From Variovorax paradoxus (GTDB lineage: Bacteria > Pseudomonadota > Gammaproteobacteria > Burkholderiales > Burkholderiaceae_C), in the NCBI RefSeq assembly GCF_018614955.1, contig NZ_JAGGNV010000043.1, positions 25,577-89,576 on the forward strand: DNA of 64,000 nt, read 5' to 3'. Numbering within the stretch: position 1 is the stretch's first letter; each line of letters starts with the position of its first letter. Positions 16,279 to 24,830 of this stretch are shown piece after piece. The translations under genes and the position numbers were made by a program. Under the pieces are notes generated by a model, which saw only the letters and a program-made list of their open reading frames with translations, made no database searches and was not told the DNA's origin.

Positions 16279-16299
16279 CATTGAACTCGAACAGGCAAC

Positions 16300-17331
16300 A
16301 TGCTGACTCCCGAACTCGTCGAAGCCCTGCAGGCGCCCGTCAGCGAAGCCTCGCCATGCGGTGACGACCTCGAGTACGACCCGGCGTTCACCGCCTTGGC
16401 CTCGGCGGCACAGGGCAAGCCCGAGCAGCAGTTCGGCGACACCGTGATCTCCGCAGTGGAACCCGAATGGCGCGCCGTGGCCGAACAGGCGCAGGCCCTG
16501 CTGGGCCGGACCAAGGACGTCCGGGCGGCCGTGCTGCTGCTGCGCGCCAGCACCCGGATGCAAGGCATCGCCGGCTTCGTCATGAGCCTGCGCCTGCTGA
16601 CCGGCCTGCTCGACCGCCACTGGGAAGGCATACATCCAAAGCTGGATGCCGACGACGACAACGACCCCACGATGCGCCTCAACGCGCTCGCGCCGCTGAC
16701 CGACGAAGGCATGGTGCTGCGCGACCTGTACGAAGCCAATGTCGGCGTGGCGCGCGGGGTCGGGCCGATCCGCGTGCGCGACATCGCGATCGCGCACAAC
16801 GCACTGGCGCCGGCCGGCGCCGAAACGGGCTACTCCGCCGCGCAGGTCCACGGCGGACTCGAGGCCATCCACGGCGAGACGCCCGAGGTGCTGCAGACGC
16901 TGATGGAAATGCCCACGCTGGTCACGCAGCTGCAGACGCTGATCGTCGAGCGCACCGGCCGCACGGACCTGATCGATCTCGGGCCGCTGCGCGCGATCGC
17001 CAACGTATTGAGCAAGGCCTGCGCCGCGGTAGCAGGGCCTGCGGCGCAGGCCGAGGCAGAGGCAGAAGCTGTTGCGGACACCGGCACCGGCGGCGCTGCC
17101 GTCGCGCGGGCCGCGGTACCCGGCGAGATCCGGACCCGGCAGGACGCGCTCCAGACGCTCGACCGCGTGATCCGCTATCTCGAACAGGCGGAGCCTGGCA
17201 ATCCGGCGCCGCTCCTGATCGCACGCGCCAAGAAGCTAATCGGCGTGAGCTTCTTCGAAATCATGGCCGATCTCGCGCCGAACGCGCTCGACACCATCGA
17301 GACCGTGACCGGCAAGCAGACCACCGCGTGA
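16300..17331 (+). CDS. tssA: T6SS baseplate/sheath-capping protein TssA
   Basis: 343-residue protein beginning with the ImpA N-terminal domain (SPCGDDLEYDPAF, then WRAVAEQAQALLGRTKDVRAAVLLLRA). The short C-terminal domain ends LLIARAKKLIGVSFFEIMADLAP, typical of short TssA proteins that act at the baseplate and cap the growing sheath. It starts the rightward core operon tssA-tssB-tssC-hcp. The Shine-Dalgarno is weak (AACAGG) and the MITE-like element ends 21 bp before the ATG, so its promoter must lie within or very near that element. Confidence 0.92.
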   Translation: MLTPELVEALQAPVSEASPCGDDLEYDPAFTALASAAQGKPEQQFGDTVISAVEPEWRAVAEQAQALLGRTKDVRAAVLLLRASTRMQGIAGFVMSLRLLTGLLDRHWEGIHPKLDADDDNDPTMRLNALAPLTDEGMVLRDLYEANVGVARGVGPIRVRDIAIAHNALAPAGAETGYSAAQVHGGLEAIHGETPEVLQTLMEMPTLVTQLQTLIVERTGRTDLIDLGPLRAIANVLSKACAAVAGPAAQAEAEAEAVADTGTGGAAVARAAVPGEIRTRQDALQTLDRVIRYLEQAEPGNPAPLLIARAKKLIGVSFFEIMADLAPNALDTIETVTGKQTTA

Positions 17332-17383
17332 GCGCCACGCGTCTCGCACCCCTCCGACACCCACCCTCGCAAGGAGCATTTCC

Positions 17384-17899
17384 ATGTCCAAGAGCAGCCA
17401 GAAATTCATCGCCCGGAACCGGGCGCCGCGGGTCCAGATCGAGTACGACGTGGAGCTCTACGGCGCGGAGAAGAAGGTCCAGCTGCCCTTCGTGATGGGC
17501 GTGCTGGCCGATCTCTCGGGCAAGCCGGCCGATCCGCTGGCGCCGGTGGGCGACCGCAAGTTCCTCGAGTTCGACGTCGACAACTTCGACGTGCGCATGA
17601 AGGCCATGAAGCCGCGCGCCGCCTTCTCGGTGCCGAACACGCTGACCGGCGAGGGCGAGCTCAAGGTCGACATCACCTTCGAGAACATGGAGGACTTCTC
17701 GCCCGCGGCCGTGGCCAAGAAGGTCGATGCGCTCAACAAGCTGCTGGAAGCCCGCACCCAGCTGTCGAACCTGGTCACCTACATGGACGGCAAGGGCGGC
17801 GCCGAAGACCTGCTGGCCAAGGTGCTGGAAGACCCGGCACTGCTGCAGACGCTGGCCGCCAGCAAGAAGCCCGACGAAAGCGCCGCGCCGGCTGCGTGA
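17384..17899 (+). CDS. tssB: T6SS contractile sheath small subunit TssB
   Basis: 171-residue VipA-type sheath protein. It begins MSKSSQKFIARNRAPRVQIE and contains LPFVMGVLADLSG and FENMEDFSPAAVAKKV, signature stretches of TssB. It pairs with TssC to build the contractile sheath that drives the Hcp tube. A clear ribosome-binding site (AAGGAG) lies 9 bases before the ATG. It is 52 bp after tssA and 32 bp before tssC, in the same operon. Confidence 0.97.
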   Translation: MSKSSQKFIARNRAPRVQIEYDVELYGAEKKVQLPFVMGVLADLSGKPADPLAPVGDRKFLEFDVDNFDVRMKAMKPRAAFSVPNTLTGEGELKVDITFENMEDFSPAAVAKKVDALNKLLEARTQLSNLVTYMDGKGGAEDLLAKVLEDPALLQTLAASKKPDESAAPAA

Positions 17900-17931
17900 C
17901 GCCCATTTTTTGCACACGAGGAGAACCCGAC

Positions 17932-19428
17932 ATGGCTGAAGCACTCGAGCAGCAGAGCGCCCTGAAAGACGTTGCCTACGAAGGAAGCGACTTCTCGTCG
18001 CTCCTGCAGAAAGAGTTCAAACCGCGCAGCGACGAAGCCAAGAGCGCCGTCGAGGCCGCGGTGCTCACGCTGGCGCAGCAGGCGCTGGCCAACACGCAGG
18101 TCATCGGCAAGGACGTGACCAAGTCGATCCAGGCCATGATTGCCGCGATCGACCAGAAGCTCACCGAGCAGATCAACAAGATCCTGCACAACGAGGAGTT
18201 CCAGAAGCTCGAGAGCGCCTGGCGCGGCCTGCACTACATGGTGAACAACACCGAATCGGACGAGAACCTCAAGATCCGCGTGATGGACGTCTCCAAGAAG
18301 GAGCTGCACAAGACCTTGAAGAAGTTCAAGGGTGCCGCCTGGGACCAGAGCCCGCTGTTCAAGAAGATCTACGAGCAGGAATACGGCCAGTTCGGCGGCG
18401 AGCCCTTCGGTGCCATCGTCGGCGACTACCACTTCGACCAGAGTCCGCCCGACGTCGAGCTGCTGGGCGAGATGGCCAAGCTCGCGGCCTCGGCGCATGC
18501 GCCGTTCATCACCGGCGCGAGCCCCAACCTGATGCAGATGGAGTCGTGGCAGGAGCTCGCCAATCCGCGCGACCTCACCAAGATCTTCGGCACGCCCGAA
18601 TACGCGGGATGGCGCAGCCTGCGCGAGTCCGACGATGCCAAGTACATCGGCCTGTGCATGCCGCGCTTCCTGGCCCGCACCCCCTACGGCGCGAAGACGA
18701 ATCCGGTCGAGGAGTTCGATTTCGAGGAAGAGGTTTCGGGTTCCGACCATGGCAAGTACAGCTGGGCCAACGCGGCCTACGCCATGGCCACCAACATCAA
18801 CCGCTCGTACAAGCTCTACGGCTGGGGCTCGCGCATCCGCGGCATCGAGTCGGGCGGCGCGGTCGAGAACCTGCCGCTGCACACCTTCCCGAGCGACGAC
18901 GGCGGCGTCGACCAGAAGTGCCCGACCGAGATCGCGATCAGCGACCGGCGCGAGGCCGAGCTCTCCAAGGCCGGCTTGCTGTCGCTGATCCACCGCAAGA
19001 ACTCCGACTTCGCCGCCTTCATCGGCGCGCAGTCGCTCAACAAGCCGGCCGAGTACGACGACCCCGACGCGACGGCCAATGCCAACCTCGCGGCGCGGCT
19101 GCCCTACCTCTTTGCCTGCAACCGCTTCGCGCACTACCTCAAGTGCATCGTGCGCGACAAGGTCGGCAGCTTCAAGGAAAGAGCCGACATGGAGCGCTGG
19201 CTCAACAACTGGATCATGAACTACGTCGACGGCGACCCGGCCAACTCGTCCGAGGAGACCAAGGCCCGCAAGCCGCTGGCCGCGGCCCAGGTGGTGGTCG
19301 AGGAAGTCGAAGGCAATCCCGGTTACTACAGCTCCAAGTTCTTCCTGCGGCCGCACTATCAGCTGGAAGGCCTGACGGTGTCGCTGCGCCTGGTCTCGAA
19401 GCTGCCGTCGGCCAAGGGCGGCAAATAA
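17932..19428 (+). CDS. tssC: T6SS contractile sheath large subunit TssC
   Basis: 498-residue VipB-type sheath protein, the expected length. It contains the conserved LESAWRGLHYMVNNTE, QSPLFKKIYEQEYGQFGGEPFG and PRFLARTPYG stretches. The ATG at 17932 follows GAGGAGAAC at the right spacing; an ORF extension upstream to 17896 is not needed. Co-transcribed with tssB. Together they form the sheath that ClpV disassembles after contraction. Confidence 0.97.
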   Translation: MAEALEQQSALKDVAYEGSDFSSLLQKEFKPRSDEAKSAVEAAVLTLAQQALANTQVIGKDVTKSIQAMIAAIDQKLTEQINKILHNEEFQKLESAWRGLHYMVNNTESDENLKIRVMDVSKKELHKTLKKFKGAAWDQSPLFKKIYEQEYGQFGGEPFGAIVGDYHFDQSPPDVELLGEMAKLAASAHAPFITGASPNLMQMESWQELANPRDLTKIFGTPEYAGWRSLRESDDAKYIGLCMPRFLARTPYGAKTNPVEEFDFEEEVSGSDHGKYSWANAAYAMATNINRSYKLYGWGSRIRGIESGGAVENLPLHTFPSDDGGVDQKCPTEIAISDRREAELSKAGLLSLIHRKNSDFAAFIGAQSLNKPAEYDDPDATANANLAARLPYLFACNRFAHYLKCIVRDKVGSFKERADMERWLNNWIMNYVDGDPANSSEETKARKPLAAAQVVVEEVEGNPGYYSSKFFLRPHYQLEGLTVSLRLVSKLPSAKGGK

Positions 19429-19451
19429 ATTTCGGCGAATCGTTGCAAACG

Positions 19452-19468
19452 GAACGAGCAGTTCGTTC
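19452..19468 (+). promoter_or_regulatory. Hairpin in the tssC-hcp interval, possible attenuator
   Basis: GAACGA and TCGTTC form a perfect 6-bp stem with a 5-nt loop, followed by TCTCTTTAC. It resembles a weak intrinsic terminator placed between tssC and hcp, where hcp usually needs a different expression level. The interval is 125 bp and could also hold an hcp promoter; no clear -35/-10 pair is seen. Confidence 0.35.
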
Positions 19469-19553
19469 TCTTTACAGCTGCCGAGCTGGCCCGCGGGGCG
19501 CACTGCAAGGAAGCTGATTTTCTTGGGTTCATACAAACTGAAAGGTGAGCATC

Positions 19554-20036
19554 ATGGCCGTAGACATGTTTATCAAGGTCGGCGACGTCAAGGGCGAGTC
19601 GAAAGACAGCAAGCACAAGGAGGAGATCGACGTGCTGGCCTGGAGCTGGGGTGCCAGCCAGTCGGGCAGCATGCACCTCGGCAGCGGCGGCGGCGCGGGC
19701 AAGGTCAGCGTCCAGGACCTGTCCTTCACCAAGTACGTCGACTCCTCTTCCAATGCGCTGCTGCTGGCCTGCTGCAACGGCAAGCACTATTCCGACGCGA
19801 CGCTGGTGGTGCGCAAGGCGGGCGAAGACGCACAGGAGTACCTCACGATCACGCTGAACGAGGTGCTCGTTTCGGCCGTCTCCACCGGTGGCAGCGGCGG
19901 CGAAGACCGCCTCACGGAAAACATCACGCTCAACTTCGCGAAGTTCAAGTACGAGTACAAGCCGCAGAAGCCCGACGGTACGCTCGATGCGGCCAAGACG
20001 GCGGCCTGGGACATTCGGGCCAACGTCAAGGCCTGA
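19554..20036 (+). CDS. hcp: T6SS inner-tube protein Hcp
   Basis: 160-residue tube protein (TssD). It begins MAVDMFIKVGDVKGES and has the typical HKEEIDVLAWSWGASQ and FTKYVDSSSNALLLACCNGKHY regions. Hexameric rings stack into the tube expelled with VgrG. The ATG at 19554 follows AAAGGTGAG. A second, more divergent Hcp-like protein is encoded at 40734-41288. It ends the rightward core operon and converges on pppA. Confidence 0.96.
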   Translation: MAVDMFIKVGDVKGESKDSKHKEEIDVLAWSWGASQSGSMHLGSGGGAGKVSVQDLSFTKYVDSSSNALLLACCNGKHYSDATLVVRKAGEDAQEYLTITLNEVLVSAVSTGGSGGEDRLTENITLNFAKFKYEYKPQKPDGTLDAAKTAAWDIRANVKA

Positions 20037-20047
20037 ACGGCTCGGTC

Positions 20048-20076
20048 GAGGCCGGCGCTCGGAGAGCGCCCGCCTC
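20048..20076. terminator. Candidate terminator between convergent hcp and pppA
   Basis: A 13-bp stem with 12 pairs (20048-20060 and 20064-20076) and a 3-nt loop lies in the 63-bp gap between the two convergent genes. It has no U-tract on the plus side, so intrinsic termination is only suggested by position and stability. Confidence 0.45.
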
Positions 20077-20099
20077 TTCGGCCGCGGAGACCCCTGGCG

Positions 20100-20876
20100 C
20101 TACGGAGGGGTCACCGGCATCCGCTGTGTCACGTCATCATCCGCATGCAGCCAAAGCGCGATGGCGGTGTAGTTGTCGTGCCCGGGCTTGGCACGCGCCC
20201 TGACCTCAGCGTCGAGCTGCTCCACCCACTGGCTGGGGTTGTGCGAGGCCTGCAGCGTCTCGCGCAGGCACTCGTCGCCCAGCGGCTCCCAGAGGCCATC
20301 GCTGCACAACAGCAGCACGTCGCCCACGGCCAGCGGCATGCGTTCGGAGACGGCGATCTCCGGTGCTTCGTCCGCAGAGCCCAGGGCCGACAACAACAAG
20401 TTGCGCTTCGGATGCAACCGCGCGCCCTCTTCGTCGATCATTCCGCCGGCCACCATCTGCTGGACGAGGCTGTGATCGGTAGTGCGCGCCACCAGTGCGC
20501 CGCCGCGAAACAGGTATGCGCGGCTGTCGCCGCTGTGCGCCCAGACGAGTTGGTTGTCATGCAGGTCGATGGCGGCCAGCACCACGGTGGAGCGCATCGC
20601 CGCCAGCTTGCCGCCCTCGGCCTGGCGCGCGACCACGTCGCGATTGGCCTCTTCGAGCAGGCGGCGCAGGCCCTCGCCGTCGAGCCCGGGCGCCCCGGCA
20701 AAGCCGCCGAGCGCGCTGCTGCGCACGGTGGCCGCAGCCACATCGCCGCCGCCGTGGCCGCCCGCGCCGTCGGCCACCAGGCAGGCAACGAAGCGCCCGT
20801 CGTTCCACTGGCCGAACACGTCCTCGTTGTAGTTGCGGCCGCCCTGTTTCGACAGGGTGACGATCTCGATTTCCAT
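20100..20876 (-). CDS. pppA: PP2C-type Ser/Thr phosphatase of the T6SS (PppA)
   Basis: 258-residue metal-dependent phosphatase. Conserved motifs are RNYNEDVFG, VADGAGGHGGGDVAA (metal Asp and Gly-rich loop), WAHSGDSRAYLFR, TTDHSLVQQ, LLCSDGLWE and the final GHDNYTAIAL. In the Pseudomonas HSI-1 system PppA reverses phosphorylation of the FHA protein by PpkA, switching secretion off. Both partners are in this cluster (tagH next door, ppkA at 46983). It is 25 bp downstream of tagH and is the last gene of the leftward array. Confidence 0.93.
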   Translation of the reverse strand: MEIEIVTLSKQGGRNYNEDVFGQWNDGRFVACLVADGAGGHGGGDVAAATVRSSALGGFAGAPGLDGEGLRRLLEEANRDVVARQAEGGKLAAMRSTVVLAAIDLHDNQLVWAHSGDSRAYLFRGGALVARTTDHSLVQQMVAGGMIDEEGARLHPKRNLLLSALGSADEAPEIAVSERMPLAVGDVLLLCSDGLWEPLGDECLRETLQASHNPSQWVEQLDAEVRARAKPGHDNYTAIALWLHADDDVTQRMPVTPP

Positions 20877-20901
20877 GAGGCCTACCTCTGTTCTTCTTGC
20901 G

Positions 20902-22437
20902 TCAGCCGCCGGACTTCAGACGCGCCATCTGCTCTTCGTAGGCTTGCAGGAAAGCCTTGCCGAACAAGGTGTGGAAATCGTCCTCCGCTTCGCTTGCGAT
21001 GCCGCCGTAGAGCGCGGTGAACTGGTCCCACAGCTTGGCTTTTCGGTTGGCGGCGAACAGGCTGTCGAGCGCCGACTTAGCTGCGATTTTCTTTTCGAGC
21101 TCGTCCGGCGCGAAGCGCTCGATCACGTGAGCCAGCGCGGCGCGCATGCCGACCATCACACCGAACTGGTGGGCGCGCAGATCGTCGAACGCATCGCGCA
21201 TCGCGGCGTCGGCCGGCATGAAGCCGCGCATGCCGGGGCCGAGCAGGTGCGCGAGCGCGACCTCGGCCGAGGGCGAGAACTTGAGCGGGTTGTTGGCCTG
21301 GGCGGCAATCATCGTGACCTCGGCACGCAGCTCGCGCTTGAACTCCTGGCGCGTGAGCAGCAGTTGCAGCGTGCCTTCGGTCGCTGCGCGCAGCAGGACG
21401 CCTATGCGTTCCATCATGCCGGGCGTGAGCGCCTCCGGCATCTGATGTGTGCTGCCGAGGCCGCGCAGGAACGCGGCAAGCAACGCGTCGGACGAGGACG
21501 CAGGGATCGAAGCGGGAGCGGCGGCAGCTATTGGGGCCGCCCGGGGCAGCGGCGCAGCAGGAGGGGCCGGCGCCGCGATCGGCGGCGTCGTTGCCTTGGG
21601 CGGCACGTAGCCGTACTGGCCGATCGGCAGGTGGTCGCTGCGCGCAGCCGGCGCCACCTGTGCGTTGCCCTGCAATGCGGCAAACGGATCGCCGGCGCCG
21701 GCCGTGTTCGGTTGCAGCACCGGGTCGGCCAGCGGCGAATGGGCCAGCGGATCGCCGCCCATGCCGTTGCCGCCGGTGCCGCCGAACAGCGCATCGATGC
21801 CCGCAGCTTTGCCGGCCGGCGGCGCGGCCATGTCGGAAAAATCATCGAATGCGCCCGCGCCCCCCGACGATCTCGCCGCACCGGGCGCCGGCGCAAGCAG
21901 GTCGGCAAAGGGATCGATATCCGTGGGCCTGCTGCCGCTGCCCGCGCCGCCGGCGAACGGGTCGGGGAGCGGCACCGCCGAAGCGTCTGCGGGCGCCGCG
22001 CGGTGCGCTGGCGCAGGCGGCGTTGCAGGCCCAAGTCCTGCGAGCAGATCGGCGAACGGATCGTCGTCGGTCGCAACCGGTCCGCCCGGTGAAAACGCAA
22101 AGGCGCCCAGCGGATCGGCTGCGGCCGCCACCTGCTGCACCGAAAGCTCGAAGCCACCGATCGTGAGCCGGTCGCCATCGGCCAGCAGCGCCTCCTTGCC
22201 AGACCCGAGCGCGGCGCCGTTGTGCACCATCGGGTTGCTGCCCCGATCGACCACGAAGAACTGATCGCCGCGACACAGCACCTGCGCATGGACCCGCGAC
22301 ACCGTGCGGTCGGGATCGTCGAGGACCAGCGTGTTGGTATCGGCACGGCCGATGGTGCCGCCGGCGGGACCGAACTGTGCCGAGACCGCCCTCCCGACTG
22401 GCGCCCCGCGGAGTTTGACTACGACCAGATTGATCAC
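20902..22437 (-). CDS. tagH: T6SS-associated FHA-domain protein TagH/Fha
   Basis: 511-residue protein. The N-terminal FHA domain includes GGTIGRADTNTLVL and TVSRVHAQVLC...GSNPMVHNG, the phospho-threonine-binding residues. A ~200-residue low-complexity Ala/Pro/Asp linker follows, then the conserved TagH C-terminal helical domain (LLAAFLRGLGS...FKRELRAEVTMIAAQANNPLKFSP). The preferred start is GTG at 22437, preceded by GGGAG; it gives INLVVVKLRG right at the FHA strand, whereas the ATG at 22497 adds 20 unlikely residues. It is the likely PpkA substrate that activates assembly. Confidence 0.92.
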   Translation of the reverse strand: MINLVVVKLRGAPVGRAVSAQFGPAGGTIGRADTNTLVLDDPDRTVSRVHAQVLCRGDQFFVVDRGSNPMVHNGAALGSGKEALLADGDRLTIGGFELSVQQVAAAADPLGAFAFSPGGPVATDDDPFADLLAGLGPATPPAPAHRAAPADASAVPLPDPFAGGAGSGSRPTDIDPFADLLAPAPGAARSSGGAGAFDDFSDMAAPPAGKAAGIDALFGGTGGNGMGGDPLAHSPLADPVLQPNTAGAGDPFAALQGNAQVAPAARSDHLPIGQYGYVPPKATTPPIAAPAPPAAPLPRAAPIAAAAPASIPASSSDALLAAFLRGLGSTHQMPEALTPGMMERIGVLLRAATEGTLQLLLTRQEFKRELRAEVTMIAAQANNPLKFSPSAEVALAHLLGPGMRGFMPADAAMRDAFDDLRAHQFGVMVGMRAALAHVIERFAPDELEKKIAAKSALDSLFAANRKAKLWDQFTALYGGIASEAEDDFHTLFGKAFLQAYEEQMARLKSGG

Positions 22438-22453
22438 GATTCGTGCTCCCAGG

Positions 22454-22627
22454 TCATGAACGCATCTGAAAGAAAAAGAGCCAACCGGAAACCACACCGA
22501 ACAGTACCGCGATCGTCAGCCAAGTGCGACTGGCGGGGCCGAGTTTGAAGCCGTCGCGGGACAGGCGCCAGAGGGCTGCCAGCAGGAATGCAGCGGCGAG
22601 CAGAGGAAGGATGTACTTGGCGGCCAC
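22454..22627 (-). CDS. Small two-helix membrane protein
   Basis: 57-residue ORF starting with GTG at 22627, preceded by GGGAG ten bases upstream. It encodes two hydrophobic helices (YILPLLAAAFLLAALW and TWLTIAVLFGVVSGWLFFF) joined by SRDGFKLGPASR. It fits exactly between the TIGR02270 gene, whose stop is 6 bp upstream, and tagH, 16 bp downstream, so translation is plausible. I do not recognise a family. It could be a small accessory inner-membrane protein of the T6SS. Confidence 0.6.
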   Translation of the reverse strand: MAAKYILPLLAAAFLLAALWRLSRDGFKLGPASRTWLTIAVLFGVVSGWLFFFQMRS

Positions 22628-22632
22628 GCGTG

Positions 22633-23916
22633 TCACGCTCCCATGGCGTCGAGCCAGCGTTGCTGGCGCCAAGCAGGGGCCGCGGTGTTGAACAGCGGGG
22701 TTCCGGGGTTCATCAGGCACAGATGGACGGCTGCTGCCTTGCGCTGGCGCTGAAAGCCGGTCTTCAGAACGGACAGGCAATGCGCCGGCGACGGTGGTTC
22801 GCCCATGAAGTACCGCGCGCCTGCCGCAAAACGATGGCTGTTGGATCGCCACCAGGCGCCGATCTTTTCGGGATCCGGCCAGGGGAGACCGTCGTCTTCG
22901 TCCATGGCAACGCTGTCGTCGTTCGGATCGTCGTTGGGGCCGAGTTCGACGTTCTCGGGCGGCTTGCGATCGAGATCGAGGTGCGCCACGTCGAGGCCCG
23001 TAATCAAGCTGAACGACTCGCCCGCAAGGCGCGTGAGTTTCAGATCGTGCATCTGCTGAATAAGCCAGGGCACGACTTGCGGATCGCCTACCGTGCCCGC
23101 GCCGCGGATCGCATCGCGAACGCTTTCGGGTCTTTCGAGCATGGCCTTTAGCAACGGCGCGGCCTGGGCTGAAGTTGCGAGCTTGAAAAGAAGCGAGAAG
23201 GCCTCCGCGCGTTGCGGTCCCGGCAAGTGGGTCGCTTCATGCAGCGGGTGGATCGGCGCGTGGCGCTCCCCCAAGAGAACCGCTGAACGCGCAGCCCAGA
23301 AGCGGCAGCTGGCGTCGGCGTCGTTCAGCGCACCGTTGCAACTGTGCACCAGGTCACGTCGGCCGCAATCACCCGCCGCGCGCAAGGCCTGAGCTCGAAG
23401 GGCCGCGTCTGCATCGTCAAGTGCCGGTGCCAGGAAGTCGCCCGGGTCGACCATGTGGAAGGCGCACGCGGCTATGGCGACCCTGCGATGGAACGCAACG
23501 GGCGAAGCCAGCATGTCCCGGTTGATACCCCGAAGCGACTGAGCTGAAACCCAACCGACGGCAAGAACAACGGCTTCCTGCACGTCAGTCAGCAACTCCG
23601 CGATCGCAAGTATTCGATCAAGCTGGCCGGTGTCGCGACTGTCGAATGCAAGCGCAACGGCAGTAAACATCTCGCCGCATCCTGTATTGGCCAGCGCCGC
23701 TTGGGCTAGCCGACCGCCGACATGACCCGCCACGAGAAGTCCATCGAGATGCGCGGCCAGGCGATCGTCGAGGCGACGCAAGTGGTGCAGCTTCGCATGC
23801 GGCGCCTGCACGAGGTAGAGCCGCTGATTGCACAGCAGCGCCGCCTCTTCGACGTGGCGCGCCACGACAAGGGGAACGTGTTGAACGGTACCGGCGGAGA
23901 CATGCGAAGGCTTCAT
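22633..23916 (-). CDS. TIGR02270-family T6SS-linked helical-repeat protein
   Basis: 427-residue protein built of HEAT-like repeats (ASPVAFHRRVAIAACAFHMVDPGDFLAPALDDADAALRAQALRAAG reads as alternating helices; it is followed by similar units). It matches the conserved hypothetical family TIGR02270, which is found near PAAR-like, DUF2169 and vgrG genes. The C-terminal part contains an acidic stretch (PNDDPNDDSVAMDEDDG) and W-W-rich segments. Start at 23916 from ATG; the longer frame runs into the neighbouring gene. Function unknown; an adaptor for effector loading is possible. Confidence 0.75.
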   Translation of the reverse strand: MKPSHVSAGTVQHVPLVVARHVEEAALLCNQRLYLVQAPHAKLHHLRRLDDRLAAHLDGLLVAGHVGGRLAQAALANTGCGEMFTAVALAFDSRDTGQLDRILAIAELLTDVQEAVVLAVGWVSAQSLRGINRDMLASPVAFHRRVAIAACAFHMVDPGDFLAPALDDADAALRAQALRAAGDCGRRDLVHSCNGALNDADASCRFWAARSAVLLGERHAPIHPLHEATHLPGPQRAEAFSLLFKLATSAQAAPLLKAMLERPESVRDAIRGAGTVGDPQVVPWLIQQMHDLKLTRLAGESFSLITGLDVAHLDLDRKPPENVELGPNDDPNDDSVAMDEDDGLPWPDPEKIGAWWRSNSHRFAAGARYFMGEPPSPAHCLSVLKTGFQRQRKAAAVHLCLMNPGTPLFNTAAPAWRQQRWLDAMGA

Positions 23917-23930
23917 GCTGTGCGATGGCC

Positions 23931-24815
23931 TCAGTCGTATTTGGTCCAGGTTACGCCGTCGAAAGAGGCCACGTCGGCCTTGCCGATCGACCACAGTACG
24001 CCTTCTTCCGTCGTGAGGTTGTAGCAAGTCACCGGGCCCATTTCGCCGAAGTCGACAGGCACCAGGCGGTTGCCGTCCAGGGTGTAGAGCGCGAACATGG
24101 TCGCCACGTACAGCTTGTCCTGGAACCAGCACAGATCCCACAGGTCGACCGTGACTTCGTCTTCCCACGCGATCGATGCCCACGCATCGTTGCGCCCCTT
24201 GACGAGGACGCCACCCTGTCCGCAGGCGTACACGTTGCCATCGCCGGCACAGCACAGCGCCGTGAGGATGACGTTGGTCGGGCTTGCGCAACTCGCCCAG
24301 CCCGCACCGTCGTAGCGCCATATCTCGCCGCCCCATCCGGCGGCGTAGATGTCGTTCTCGGCGTAGCCGTCGATCCCCTCGAAGCCGAATTCTTCGGTCT
24401 GGTCAGCGCGCGGAGCGCTCATGTCGCGCCATTGCTTTTCGCCGGTGCGCCTGAACACTTGCCGCTTGCTGCCGCAGGCGTAGACCTCGCCGGCAATCGT
24501 GCGTGCGTGGCGGATCATGACGGGCTGCGGTCTGATCGCGTCGTCTTCCCGCTTGCCGCCCACGTAGGTGGCGACGTCGCCGTCCTCGCCGATGAGAACG
24601 ACCTTCTCCGCCGGGAACTTCGCGATGGCGATCGCCGTGGCATTCCAGGTCGTATTGAAGGCATCTCCCCAATTGCCCTTGTAGAGGCCCACCAGGCTGA
24701 CGTGATTGATGTCTTGCTCGATCAGTGTCTTCATCTGGCTGATGACATACACCAGGTCCGCTAGCCGGGCAGCGCCCCTGACGAACTCCCGCGACTTTGA
24801 AACTCGTTCACCCAT
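23931..24815 (-). CDS. Beta-propeller-like protein, possible immunity or accessory factor
   Basis: 294-residue protein without signal peptide or membrane segment. From about residue 75 it shows at least five repeats of the pattern hydrophobic-Y-A-x-G-x-x-G-x-[VI]-x-R-x-x-x-x-W (for example IYAAGWGGEIWRYDGAGW, VYACGQGGVLVKGRNDAW, LYVATMFALYTLDG), as in beta-propeller blades. The first ~70 residues are helical. It starts 15 bp after the PAAR-like toxin candidate ends, the usual place for a cognate immunity gene. I do not recognise a named family. Confidence 0.65.
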   Translation of the reverse strand: MGERVSKSREFVRGAARLADLVYVISQMKTLIEQDINHVSLVGLYKGNWGDAFNTTWNATAIAIAKFPAEKVVLIGEDGDVATYVGGKREDDAIRPQPVMIRHARTIAGEVYACGSKRQVFRRTGEKQWRDMSAPRADQTEEFGFEGIDGYAENDIYAAGWGGEIWRYDGAGWASCASPTNVILTALCCAGDGNVYACGQGGVLVKGRNDAWASIAWEDEVTVDLWDLCWFQDKLYVATMFALYTLDGNRLVPVDFGEMGPVTCYNLTTEEGVLWSIGKADVASFDGVTWTKYD

Positions 24816-24830
24816 GAAAGCTCCTTTCGG

